A stretch of DNA of 64,000 bases from Stomoxys calcitrans (Eukaryota; Arthropoda; Insecta; Diptera; Muscidae). A program made the position numbers and the translations under genes. The stretch is from contig NC_081556.1 in NCBI RefSeq assembly GCF_963082655.1, positions 73,703,227-73,767,226 of the forward strand, read 5' to 3'. Shown piece after piece: positions 21,561 to 33,215 of the stretch. The notes below the pieces were generated by a model. That model worked only from the letters and a program-made list of their open reading frames with translations, did not search any database and was not told where the DNA came from. Numbering within the stretch: the first letter of the stretch is position 1; every line of letters starts with the position of its first letter.

Positions 21561-22372
21561 TTTTATACCCACCACCGAAGGATGGGGCTAAATTTTGGAC
21601 AGCTTCTTTTTGTGTCCATAAGCAGGTTAAGTTCGAAGATGGGCTATATCGGACTATATCTTCATATAGCCCCCGTATAGATCGATCCGCCGATTTAGGG
21701 TCTTAGGCCCATAAAAGCCACATTTATTATCCGATTTTGATGAAATTTGGGACGGTGAGTTGTTGTAGGCCTTTTGACATCCCTGATTAATTTGGTCCAG
21801 ATCGGTCAAGATTTGGATATAGCTGCCATATAGACCGATCCTCCGATTTAGGTCTTAGGCCCATAACAGCCACATTTATTATCCGATTTTGCTGAAATTT
21901 GGGACAGTGAATTGTGTTAGGTCCCTTGATATCCCTTATTAATTTGGTGCAGATCGGTGCAGTTTTGGATGTAGCTGACATATAGACCGATCTCTCGATT
22001 TCAGGTTTTGGGCCCATAAAAGGCGCATTTATTGTCCAATGTCGCCGAAATTCAGGACAGTGAGTTAGGTTAAGCCCTTCGACTTCCTTCGTCAATATGG
22101 CGCAGATCAGTCCAGATTTGGATATAGCTGCCATATAGACCGATATCTCAATTTAAATTTTTGGCCCCATATATAATCCAATTTCACTGAAATTTAACAC
22201 AGTGACTTATGTTAGGCTTTTCGAAATCCGTGTCGTACGTAGCTCAGATCGGTTTATTTTTAGAAAAAGCTACTTTAAAGACCAATATTTTGTTATACAC
22301 AATTGAACAATGACTTGTACTTATAAGTATTTGCTATGGGACAAACGGTATAAAATTTTCACCGGATTAACC
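21561..22372 (+). mobile_element. DINE-1-like element (beta type), 3' truncated at a Helitron
   Basis: It starts TTTTATACCCACCACCGAAG. The 5' module with the pentanucleotide repeat is deleted, so the sequence jumps to the AAGCAGGTTAAGTTCGAAG block. Five beta monomers follow, with ATATAGCTGCCATATAGACC cores at about 21820 and 22120. At 22372 it joins the Helitron at 22373 before reaching the hairpin. Confidence 0.7.
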
Positions 22373-24157
22373 CTCCTTACCCTAATTTTCAGAAACACCA
22401 GATCTCGGAGATGGGTGGTGCGATTTAAGCAAAATTTTGTGTGCTCTCATAAAGTACACTAAAAATAAAAATTTGGTATCCAAATTTCAGATGGGGTACC
22501 TAGGGGGCCGCCCCACCCTAAAACCTACCATACATATATTTAGACCAATCACGACAGTATGGGACTCAAATGAACGGCATTTAGAATAATTAAACGGGGT
22601 GGACCACCCCAACCCCCAAAACACTCCTAAATCGGACATATTTTCCGACCATAGCAATATGGGACTAAAATTAAAGATATTTGCGAGTAGAATACGAATC
22701 TAATATCCAAATGTGGGACCACGTATCTGGGGGTTCACCCCTTCCCCAAAACACCTTCCAAACAGGACTTATTTTCTGACCATGGGAATATGGGGCTTAA
22801 ATAAAATGTATTTGTGTGTAGAATTCGAATCTGATATCCAGATGTGGGACCAAGGGTTTGCGGGCTGCCCATCCCCGAGAACATCCCCCAAAGAGGAAAA
22901 ATTTACGACCATAGCAACTTAGGGCTCAAATGAAGGGTCTTTGGGAGTAAAGCACGTATCTGATATCAATATTCGGGAAAAGTGTCTATGGGGCCAACCC
23001 ACCCATACAACACGACCCAAATAGGAAGTATTTGCTCACTATTGCAATATGAGGCTCAAATAAATGGGGTTTTAGAGTAGAACACGAATCCGATATATAT
23101 TTTCAAGGCCAACTCACTGAGAGGCCGCCCATCCCCAAAAATACCCCCCAAGCCGGTCATGTTTGCCGACTATGGAAACATGGGGCTCAAATGAAAGGTA
23201 TTTGGGAGTAGACCACGTATCTGATATTACAATTAGCGACCAATTGTCTAGGGGACGTCCCACCACCATAACTAACCCCAAATATAGCGCTTTTGCTCAC
23301 CAACACAATTTGGGTCTTAAATAGAGTGGAACTAAATATTTATAGTTTTTAGGGCTAATACCCCAAACCGGACATATTTGCTGACTTTTGCAATAGGGAT
23401 TTAAACTAGATTAGAAAACGAATTTGAGGCCAATGGCAATATGGGGTTCAAATAAATGATATATAGATATATAAGAATAGAGCACGTTGCTAATATATTT
23501 CCTGGGCTTAGTGTTTGGGGGACCACCCCAATGCCCAAAACACCCCTAAATCGGGAATATTTACCGACCATGTCAAGGTGGAGCTGAAATGAAAGGTATT
23601 GGGGGGATAGAGCAAGAATTGATACCCACTTTCGGGAGAAATTTTCTGGGGTTCTACCCCTTTCCCAAAATACCCCAAAAACAGCAATTTTTTACTGATC
23701 ATCGCAATATGAGGCTCAAATAAAAGTATTTGGGAGTAGAATACGAATTTGATATCCAAATGTAGGACCATGTATTTAGGGCATAACCCCTTCCTCAAAC
23801 CCCCCCAAAGGGTAAATATTTTTCGATCATTCTAATATGTGGCTCAAATGAAAGGTGTTTGAGATTAGAAAACGAATTTGATAACCTATTTTGGGGCCAT
23901 GTGTTTGGGGGACGCCTCATCCTAATCTATCTTTCAACCCATTGCAATATGGGGTTTAAATAAATGAGAGCACGATGCTGATATTTTTTCAGGGCCAAGT
24001 GTCTGGGGCACCACATCACCCCCGAAAACAAATTTTAAAAATGTACTCCTTACATCCAAACTTAAATTCATTTTTAATTGTCTAAAATAAATATTTCAAG
24101 GAAAATTTTGTTCCATATAAAGTAAAAGGCGCAGCGGAGCGGGCCCGGTCCAGCTAG
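22373..24157 (+). mobile_element. Non-autonomous Helitron, 5' truncated
   Basis: The body is about 100-bp imperfect modules (GGxGGxxCACCCCxxCCCC then CCAxxGCAATATGGGGCTCAAAT-like), a repeated layout shared with 35.2-37.5 and 56.0-57.9 kb. The 3' end reads GGCGCAGCGGAGCGGGCCC then CAGCTAG at 24151-24157. The CTAG end (CTRR rule) preceded by a GC-rich fold is the Helitron signature. No Rep or helicase coding is present. Confidence 0.75.
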
Positions 24158-25150
<993 letters not shown>

Positions 25151-25310
25151 CTTATAAGGATATACTTATTAGGGCGTAGTTACTAAAATTTTCAACGGAT
25201 TTGGTATGAAATGTTGTATTACTCATCTGAAAGCCTAACATTTATCAACATCGATTCAGATTTCGATTTAGCTCCCCTATAAAGACAAAGCCGAACTATT
25301 GGTTATATGT
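25151..25310 (+). mobile_element. DINE-1-like fragment (gamma type)
   Basis: One monomer and a bit of the third DINE lineage: ACTAAAATTTTCAACGGATT, then TGGTATGAAATGTTGTATTA and a TTCAGATTTCGATTTAGCTC core, as in 28092-28560 and 43440-44016. Confidence 0.55.
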
Positions 25311-25664
25311 TGACTATTTTATAAGGTACACTTATTTGTTCAAAATTTGATGGAACTCAGTTCAAAGTACATTCTTCATATGTATGTGTTCGTTAAATCA
25401 ATACCATAACTTGTCGTTGGAATAGCCCATTGTCTCTACTAAAAACTTTTATTAACTGCATCGCCCTATCTATTCATTTTGTAGTTATCATATTGATTTT
25501 TTTCGCCCTTTGAAGAGATTTCATATGCGTCATGTACAACAACTATTTTATTATCTATCATACTTTCTTGTATTTAGTTATATGATATGTTATGCCAGGA
25601 ATTCACTTTGGATAGAAACGATATATGGTATATGATTCACGTGTTAAAATTGATACCATAACGA
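25311..25664. other. Unassigned, upstream of tRNA gene
   Basis: AT-rich single-copy-looking sequence. No obvious tRNA upstream element or other gene was seen. Confidence 0.4.
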
Positions 25665-25738
25665 GGCGCCGTGGCTTAGTTGGTTAAAGCGCCTGTCTAG
25701 TAAACAGGAGATCGTGAGTTCGAATCTCGCCGGGGCCT
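25665..25738 (+). tRNA. tRNA-Thr (anticodon AGT)
   Basis: A full 74-base cloverleaf can be drawn. The acceptor is GGCGCCG with CGGGGCC (six of seven pairs, a G-G mismatch at pair 4). The D arm is GCTT/AAGC. The anticodon arm is CCTGT-CTAGTAA-ACAGG, giving AGT at 25699-25701. The variable loop is AGATC. The T arm is GTGAG-TTCGAAT-CTCGC. The A box TGGCTTAGTTGG and B box GTTCGAATC are intact, so pol III can initiate internally. A T-run at 25757-25760 can terminate. The T stem has G-C and A-T pairs kept in register, which argues for a working gene rather than a SINE head. The acceptor mismatch leaves some doubt. Confidence 0.88.
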
Positions 25739-25756
25739 GAACAGTCAGCATTGTTG

Positions 25757-25760
25757 TTTT
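25757..25760 (+). terminator. Pol III T4 terminator of tRNA-Thr
   Basis: TTTT 18 bases after the discriminator base. A second run, TTTTT, follows at 25763-25767. Confidence 0.6.
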
Positions 25761-25789
25761 AATTTTTGAAAGGTATTTTCGAAATTTGT

Positions 25790-25922
25790 AAGCCACCGTG
25801 TCGTAGAGGTTAGAATGTCCGTCCATGACGCCGCCTGATGAGAACACAAGAAAAAATATTTCTGCTCTAGTTACCCTGGTGATATTTGCAAAATACTGAG
25901 CTCTTTAAAAAGGCAATAAACA
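25790..25922 (+). mobile_element. tRNA-derived SINE, truncated
   Basis: The head AGCCACCGTGTCGTAGAGG with a decayed A box and GTCCGTCCATGACGC matches the SINE family at 7086. The B box is deleted (GACGCC jumps to GATGAGAACA). The end, AAAAAGGCAATAAA, differs from other copies. Confidence 0.6.
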
Positions 25923-27862
25923 GCCATGAAAAAACTTCCCAAAAAGATGTCGAACTGCGGCTGCCGTTCGCACTCACATGAAATACACAGTTCCAAATTC
26001 TATCAGATTGTTCTGTTCAGCAACCTTCGGTTATGGTTGAAGCAAATTTTTACAAAAAGACAACCTTTTTTGTGTCCGTCATATGTAACTTCTCTAAAAA
26101 GTTCCTATGACACTCGCACTCCGTCAGAAATGTCTAATTATCGTAGGGGAGGAGGTGTTAATGAATATTATTAGAATGAAACCAATAAAATGAATTATTT
26201 ATAAAGGACTTGTCGAAGATGTTCGCAAAGTGATTCATAGATTATCGCCATCTTAGCATCAAGAGTGGCGTGTAGACCTGGCGTATATCTTTTGGCAAAT
26301 GAATTGGTTTAATTGCTATTAACCAATGAAAATTAACACCCCAATTGTTATCTTCACTTGGTGCTATAATTATACATCCGAATAAAGAATCGACACGAAG
26401 GACATATATGGGCATGTGGTGCGAATGAGAAGCAAAAGCGATGATTTCAAAATTACATTTCGCATCCCATGGAATAAAAGTTTCATGATATCCCCTGAAG
26501 TCTTTGTGGCAGATAAAAGTGTTTACCAATTTAAGCATTTAACTGTATTTGATCCTTTTTTATTGATATGACCAATACACAAACTGAGCCACATACAACA
26601 CACAAACCAACTCGTGTAGCTATAGCTATGAAGGGATTTCTATATGCACGTAGTATAGTACATGGATACATTGTTTGGGTGTATTAATGATTTTATGGTT
26701 ATTTGTGTGCGTGTAAGTACTCAAATGCCACCATTGTCACTGCCCCTATCCCTGAATTCACAGATACTCACTCACTAACTAATACACAACCAATGAATGG
26801 GATAGTAAAACATCCTTATCTTTTGATTAAGGCTTTGTTTTTTGGCCAAATGTATGTTGTTTTCAAATGTTTGTTTGTTGGCATCATTGCCACCACCATC
26901 AATGATTGTGGTGTAACATTGTGTGATACCTTCTTTGTATTCAGAAAATTATACAAGTCTGAAAATATTTGTGAATTCTTCAACCATTTGTTTGACTATA
27001 AAAGCGCTAGTTGCGTATTGTTTCAGTTATACACTGAGACCATTGACTAAAATAACGAGAAACTAGCCCAGAAAATCCCAGACAAGTTTTTAGTAAAAAC
27101 AGCAAAAGTTTTTGATGAAAAAACAGAAAATCTTCTGCTTTCAACTCCTAACCACCTGAAAACAGCAGAAAATGTTTGCTGTTTTAGCAGAAAACTACTG
27201 CTGTCCCATTGTCAGCAGTCTTTCTGTTGTTACAGCAAACATAAGTGTTGTTTTTACAAATAAATTTCTCTGAGTGAAGGTGTATTTATTTGCTCAGTGT
27301 ATGATGGAATTAGAGCCATTCTTGGTTTGTTACTCGTGGCTGTATGCTTAAAAGTGTCGGATTTTGGAATTACCGTTCCAAGACAAATCAGTGCTAATCT
27401 GATTTAAAAATGCCACAACTTTGTTTCGTTTGCCAGTTTACTCGATGTTAAATTGTATCTTGGTGGGAAATTTGGCATTTGTGACACTGGATGTCTGGCG
27501 GGCATGATGAGAAGGTATTACGATTTAGATAGGACATGCTAGTTACAACCGAATGATTCATGACAATTGCAAACAAAGGTGAATACTAAATATTTGGTAA
27601 GAGATTTGCCATCGCCAGGCAACTCAAACTGAGCCTAACCCCAGTCTAATCCTTAAAAGTGATTGCCAAATATATTTTTTTATGAATTTATGGTTATTTT
27701 GGCATTGTTGAGTAAATGTAGAGGATGACGTTAACTACGAAGAAAATAATATTTAAAAACGCAAAACTTTCCTTTAGATGCAGAATCTCATGATAGGTTT
27801 TTATTGAGATGCCATAGGAAGAATACACAGAAGAAAATTACTGCAAGAAAAATTCAACAACT
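25923..27862. other. Low-repeat intergenic DNA
   Basis: No recognised transposon or gene. A minus ATG frame at 26538-26242 (98 codons) and a plus frame at 26703-27050 (115 codons, no ATG at its start) show no known motif. At 27110-27250 the words AACAGCAGAAAA and TTTGCTGTT alternate in both orientations, like a small fold-back element. Confidence 0.4.
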
Positions 27863-28620
27863 TTATTATACCCTACACCACTACTGTGGTACAGAGTATT
27901 ATAACTTAGTGAATTAGTTTGTAACGCCCAAAAGGAAGAGAGATAGACCCATTGATAAGTATACCAATCGACTCAGAATCACTTTCTGATTCGATTTAGC
28001 TATGTCCGTCTGTCTGTCTGTCCGTTAATTTGCGTTAATTTGTGTACAAACTACAGATCGCAATTTTCATCCGATCGTCTTAAAATTTTGTATGGGCATG
28101 TTTTTCGGCCTAGACACGAAGCCTATTAAAATTCGAAAAAATCCGTTCAAATTTGGATATAGCTCCCATATATATGTTCGACCGATTTGCAGTAATACTG
28201 CAATAAATGGTCATTTGTTAACCGATTCTCTCGAAATTTGGCAGGAAGGATTTTCTTATGACTCTCGACATTTCACGTGAATTTTATCGAAATCGGTTCC
28301 GATTTGGATATAGCTCCGATATACATGGTCGTCCGATTTGCATTAATAATGAAATAAAATGATCATTTGTTAACCGATTATCTCGAAATGTGGCAGGAAA
28401 GATTTTTGGTAATTTGCAATGATGTTGTCATTTGTGAACCGTATTTATTACGGTTTAAATATATTTGCTCGAAATATGATACGGATTGTTTAATAACCCA
28501 TCTGAAAACATCCGACGAGGTCTATCGAAATTGTTTCAGAATTAGACATAGCTCCCACTTCGTACCTATAGGGTAGATGTAGGGTCTTATAAAGTCGGAC
28601 CGCCCGACTTTTGCCATTCC
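27863..28620 (+). mobile_element. DINE-1-like element (gamma type), complete
   Basis: It starts TTATACCCTACACCACTACT, then GTGGTACAGAGTATTATAA. The 5' module reads GATTCGATTTAGCTATGTCC and ends in a (GTCT)n tract at 28007-28021. Monomers carry TTTGGATATAGCTCCCATAT and TTTGGCAGGAAGGATTTT. The 3' end has GGGTAGATGTAGGGTCTTA and a distinct hairpin, AAGTCGGACCGCCCGACTT (about 28592-28610). The layout is the same as the other DINE lineages, with different subterminal repeats and hairpin. Confidence 0.7.
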
Positions 28621-29099
28621 TTACGGGTTTGTATATAAAAAAATTTGATGCTCAACAAGTATGGTATTTGAATTAATGATTTTAGTTGTTGAAGTGTGTC
28701 CGTTGATACTTGACAGAGAGAACTTTGAAATTTTATAGATTTTCAACAAATTTGTTTTTTGAGTGAGTTGTTAAATAGAAAATGTTCGACTCATCAACTA
28801 ATATTTTGTAATGCTTTGAGCTCAAAAAACTATGTACAATCTTTGTCATTGAGAATACATTTAATTGGTTGGCGTGCTAAGCGATTTATTGCTAACACCC
28901 AATTTTTACCTTGGGTTGCTATAATTTTAATTTGATTTGTTGCAGGAAAATGTACAAATTTTTTAGTTGATTTTTCAATAAAAGTTGTTATTTTCCATTT
29001 TTTTTTTCAGTGTATGAGTAGTTTTTTCTTTCATTAAATTATTAAAATTAAATTTTTTAATTAAAATAGAAGAGGTCTGACCTCATTTCATATCAGCAA
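28621..29099. other. AT-rich, possible transposon terminus TTTTTTTTTCAGTGTA
   Basis: No coding motifs. The word TTTTTTTTTCAGTGTA at about 29000-29015 is the inverse of the motif at 13892, so one end of an unidentified element may lie here. Confidence 0.35.
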
Positions 29100-29260
29100 C
29101 TACCTCCAATATCTACTCTAAGTAAGGTTCTACATACAACCTGATAGAACTCCCATATAACCCAATATTGTTTATCCGGGAACTTCTTGTAACCTTCATT
29201 TATCCTTTTTGGTTTTTGCCTTGCAAAGTAGTAGACAAATGCCATCCATGGTGATGAACT
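29100..29260 (+). mobile_element. DINE-1-like 3' fragment, decayed
   Basis: ACAACCTGATAGAACTCCCA, then GTAGTAGACAAATGCCATCC and CCATGGTGATGAACTT resemble the end of alpha copies before the hairpin. The hairpin itself is absent. Confidence 0.4.
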
Positions 29261-29776
29261 TCTATTCAATGATGAAATAAAATTGGTACAAAAATTAAAT
29301 TTCTTCGAAATTCCGCGTCACATATTCAAAGTGAGCCACAAAATCAAAATGAACTCGATGAAACCAAATTCTAATAGAACCTTTTAATTGTCCACCAATG
29401 CCTGTGGAAGCCTATGCCGTTGCCTTAATTACAGCAGCAAAAGAAGCCAAGCAAAGCAAAAAATCCTGAGCGACACCAAAAACTGACGAGGGTGGTTTTG
29501 GTGATAAACTGAGGCCCATATGCCCACATATAAATGCTAAATGAAGGGCATTAAACCGCTTACGAAAATGGAAGTGAAATGAATAACATTAAAAAGTATA
29601 ATTTTTATGGTCAAAAGTTAACAGCAACCAGAAGGTGGGGAAAATTTCATGGATATAGGCCTAATAAAGCGAAGTTATAGGTGGGTATACGACGACAACG
29701 AATGGTTGCTAAAATACAAATCCAAAGGTATTCCGATTGCTTGTTGGATGCAGTGTAAAAGGTATTTCCAATTTTA
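29261..29776. other. No recognised feature
   Basis: AT-rich unassigned sequence up to the MITE. Confidence 0.4.
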
Positions 29777-30009
29777 TTGGGTTGCCCAAAAGGTAATTGC
29801 GGATTTTTTAAAAGAAAGTAAATGCATTTTTAATAAAACTTAGAATGAACTTTAATCAAATATACTTTTTTACACTTTTTTTCTAAAGCAAGCTAAAAGT
29901 AACAGTTGATAACTGACAGAAGAAAGAATGCAATTACAGAGTCACAAGCTGTGAAAAAATTTGTCAACGACTATATTAAAAATCCGCAATTACTTTTTGG
30001 GCAACCTAA
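29777..30009. mobile_element. Mariner-type MITE, 233 bp (second copy)
   Basis: TTGGGTTGCCCAAAAGGTAA at left, with the inverse ending TTTTTGGGCAACCTAA at right, between TA at 29775-29776 and TA at 30010-30011. The interior equals the 10398 copy reversed (GCAAGCTAAAAGTAACAG). The two copies are close to identical apart from a few substitutions. Confidence 0.85.
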
Positions 30010-30483
30010 TATTATAAATGTGTTATTATTGTAATGTGTGGCATCTACGTTCGTTCTAAAGCATTTAAAATCATATATAAATCATTGAAGTGGCTTTTGT
30101 TTCGCTTCATATGGAACAAGTGCTTCTTAAAGAATGGCATAGAACCGTCGAAAACCCATTATTGGTAGGCCGATTTAAATGCTTAATTGAGCTTTCTTCT
30201 CCCAGTTTTGTGCAAGTACGAGTACTGTTCTAAATGTAGACATATAGATGGCGATAGTAGTATGAACAATTAAATGTTTTCGTGAAAGGTGGCAATCTTA
30301 TTAAACATATGTTTTATGTGTCAAACAGCCATTGTGGTTAGTTTTTTTTTTATTGGAGCACTCAGAAGTGAATTTGTAAATATGAAAAAAATTGGTCACC
30401 GATATGTAACACAATGCTCTCATTCGAAAGGTCTCAGTCCAACCAATATAAAATCAGAGTAAAATTCTACTTTGTGGGAGTCT
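30010..30483. other. No recognised feature
   Basis: AT-rich single-copy-looking DNA between MITE and SINE. Confidence 0.4.
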
Positions 30484-30495
30484 GGGCCTTCGTTT

Positions 30496-30801
30496 GTAAA
30501 TGCAAATTTGCCACAAACATTCCAATAAGGAACTGGGTCAAACTTCTCACATATCACTGAGTGCTGGCCGATTCAAATTTTAAGCTCAATGATAAGCGGC
30601 CTCCTTTTTAGAGGCGAGTCCGAACGGCGTGCCTCGGTACGAAACCTCTTGGGGGAAACGTTTTAACATGGTATAGTACCTGGCAAATGTCGATAGCACT
30701 AGGAGGGGATAACCAGCGCTGAAAATTTTTTCTGATGTTCTCGCCAGGATTCGAACCCAGGCGTTCAACGTTATTGGCGGATATGCTATCGTCTGCGCTA
30801 C
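30496..30801 (-). mobile_element. tRNA-derived SINE with 12-bp target duplication
   Basis: The element is bounded by GGGCCTTCGTTT at 30484-30495 and 30802-30813. The minus-strand head has a decayed A box (complement of GTCTGCGCTA, about 30791) and B box GGTTCGAATCC (complement of 30747-30757). The body includes CAGCGCTGG and GGACTCGCC, and the tail has a GCAAATTTGC palindrome. The flanking duplication shows LINE-driven insertion and defines the full element at about 306 bp. Confidence 0.85.
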
Positions 30802-30813
30802 GGGCCTTCGTTT

Positions 30814-31187
30814 ACAAACATAAAATATTAGGACGATGAGTTTAAACGGGCGACACATGATGCCATGACGAACACCGTAGTGGTCGACCTGATGATTTGT
30901 CCACGCCAAAACTCGTTTAAAAAAATCTACAAAATGGTATCGGATGATTGGATAAAAAATGGCTCGGCGGAATAAGATTTGGCAGAGCGGGCAGTTTATA
31001 TTGCGGCTTATTTTAGGAGCTAAGAACTGAAGGAGTTATTACTAAAAACAGTATATGGAAGAATCAGAGTAGTATATGGAAGAATCAGAGAATTGAAAAA
31101 AAGTATATTGAGCCAGAAAGAAAAATTTTCACAAATTTCTTGTGTTTTTTAATATGTCGGCTATATTTGGGACCGCCCTCTTACTTC
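30814..31187. other. No recognised feature
   Basis: Sequence continuous with 30010-30483 once the SINE is removed. No coding motif recognised. Confidence 0.4.
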
Positions 31188-31825
31188 TTTTATACCCACC
31201 ACTATAGGATGGGGGTATACAAATCTAGCCCTTCCGTTTGTAGCACCTCGAAATATTGATCTAGGGCCCCATAAAGTATATATATTCTTGATCCTCTCGA
31301 AATTCTGATTCGAACTGGCCATGTCCGTCCGTCCGTCTGTCGAAATCATGATAGCGGTCGAACGCGTAGACCCACCCTTTTGAAATTTTACGCAGTTACT
31401 TTATATTATTGTAGGTTATTGGGGATTTCAAATGGGCCATATCGGTTCAGATTTGGATGAAGCTCCCATATAAATCGATCTCCCGATTTAACTTCTTAAG
31501 TCCATTGAAGCCACAATTTTTGTCCGATTTGGCTGCAGTTTTGCATAAAGTGTTCTCTTTTGACTTCCAACAACAGTGTCAACTACGGTTTAAATCTGTG
31601 TATAAACTGATATAGATCCCATATAAACCGATCTCCCGATTTGACTTCTTGAGCCCTTACAAGCCGCGATTTTGCTGAAATTTAGCATATAGTGTTCTGT
31701 ACGACTCTGCGCCAAGTACGGTCCAATTCGGTCTATAACTAGATATAGCTCCCATGTTTTAGCAGAATGCTGGTGGTGGATTCTCAAGATTCGGCCCGGC
31801 CGAACTTAGCACGCTTTTACTAGTT
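31188..31825 (+). mobile_element. DINE-1-like element, complete, short
   Basis: The 5' end is TTTATACCCACCACTATAGG, the module is CCATAAAGTATATATATTC (about 31269), then TGGCCATGTCCGTCCGTCCG (about 31317). Two to three alpha monomers follow, then the subterminal GGTGGTGGATTCTC. The hairpin TTCGGCCCGGCCGAA (about 31790-31804) is perfect and the end is ACGCTTTTACTAGTT. It is the shortest intact copy here, with few monomers. Confidence 0.8.
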
Positions 31826-31827
31826 AC

Positions 31828-31992
31828 GTGCGTGCCGCAGTGCGACACCTCTTTGGAGAGAAGTTTTACATAGCATAGTACCTCACGAATGTTTCCAGAA
31901 TTACGAGGGCAAAACCACCGCTGAAAATTTTTTTTCTAATGGTCTCGCCAGAATTCGAACCCAGGCGTTCAGCGTCATAAGGCAGAGATAAG
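31828..31992 (-). mobile_element. tRNA-derived SINE, truncated
   Basis: Abuts the DINE end. It contains GTGCCGCAGTGCGACACCTC and a B-box complement GAATTCGAACC (one change) near 31950. The A-box head and tail are both cut. Confidence 0.65.
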
Positions 31993-32060
31993 GCAAGATA
32001 TGGATGGTACCAATTCTTGAAACGCCCAGTACACCAGGCAAACCAAGCAAGTTGAAACTA

Positions 32061-32824
32061 AAGGGTGAGTTTTTAGCTGTTATCTATTTGGCAACACTGG
32101 TTTAAATATCTAACGCACGTTTCGTGTTTTGTTTCACAGTCAAACATCTTCAGTTTGATCTATAATTTAACCACGAGTCGTCTTGCAAACGAACAATGCT
32201 TTGAAATTATCGAATTTTATTATCAAAAAGCGTGCCTTGTTAAGAATGTGCGTCGAGCTCTTCTTCCATTTTATGGACGAAGCTCATTTTTGGCTCAGTG
32301 GGTAATCAGAATTGACCATTCTGGAGTGAAGATCAGCCCGCATTGCAACAGCTACCAATGCATCCAGAGCGCTACCAAGTCAGTTTGGTGCGGTTTATAG
32401 GCTGGTGGCATCATTGGACCGTACTTCTTCAAAGATGATGCTAACCGAAACGTAATTGTGAATGGTTAGCGCTACCGTGAGATGATATCCAACCTTTTTT
32501 TTTGCCCAAAATGCAAAAGCTCGACACGTGACACGTGCATGACAGGTGGTTTCAACAAGACGTTGTCACATGCCACACAACACGCATAATAATGAACATT
32601 TTATTTCACGATCGGGACCGGTCAATTGGCAGCCTATATTGTGCGATTTAACGCCTTTTGGATGGATAATTTGAGGCGCAGTCACGGTCAACATTTTCAT
32701 GAAATTATCTTCAAACGTTAAACTATAAGCACCGTGCTGTCGATTCAAATAAAAATTTCATGCATTTTTCTGAATTTTGTGTTTTTTTTTTAATTTTTTT
32801 ATAGCTCTTAAAAACTCACCCTTT
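32061..32824 (+). pseudogene. Tc1/mariner (IS630-type) element with deleted transposase
   Basis: Ends are AAGGGTGAGTTTTTAGCTG (32061) and the inverse AGCTCTTAAAAACTCACCC (32803-32821), with TA flanks at 32059-32060 and 32825-32826. The coding remnant reads RLANEQCFEIIEFYYQK and LVKNVRRALL, then joins directly to the catalytic block FMDEAHFWL (frame slip), so the middle of the N-terminal half is lost. GLWAGGII-type sequence reads CGL, stop, AGGIIGPYFFKDDAN. A QQD-type second Asp region at about 32556 and the C-terminal block NLRRSHGQHFHEIIF-like follow after another deletion. Non-functional. Confidence 0.8.
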
Positions 32825-32826
32825 TA

Positions 32827-33154
32827 GATTTAAATCCGATGTGTACTTAATTTTAATGTTTACATGGAACAACCAAAAACCGTAATGAGTCCAAACAATT
32901 GGATTGATTTACCTCAAGCTACCCTCATAGTGTAGCGTATTCCAGGCAAAGGAGATTTGTAGCTTAGCTACGAATCCATTTCCAAGAGTCTACAGCACCG
33001 GATGAAGTACTTAAATTTTTTAATTATTATTGCACCAAAAAGGGAAACTTATTCCTATGAAACTTACACAAAATGAGATTAATTTCAAAGTTAATGAGGC
33101 TTAGGGAAATATTCAGCAAAAGTTTTTTATGGCAAACATTTCAATTCGGCAGTT
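32827..33154. other. Spacer downstream of the coiled-coil gene
   Basis: No repeat or gene recognised. Probably the unique flank of the gene on the minus strand. Confidence 0.4.
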
Positions 33155-33160
33155 TTTATT
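33155..33160 (-). promoter_or_regulatory. Poly(A) signal AATAAA of the coiled-coil gene
   Basis: Minus-strand AATAAA about 56 bases after the stop codon, a normal 3'UTR distance for a compact fly gene. Confidence 0.55.
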
Positions 33161-33215
33161 GTTGCAAACATTCTTTTTTGGAAGTGACCCATAGAGGATT
33201 TACACGCACAGAATT

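Noticed and set aside
26703..27050. A 115-codon plus frame in low-repeat DNA
   Set aside because: Starts without ATG, has no recognised motif and no clear signals; kept only as a note.
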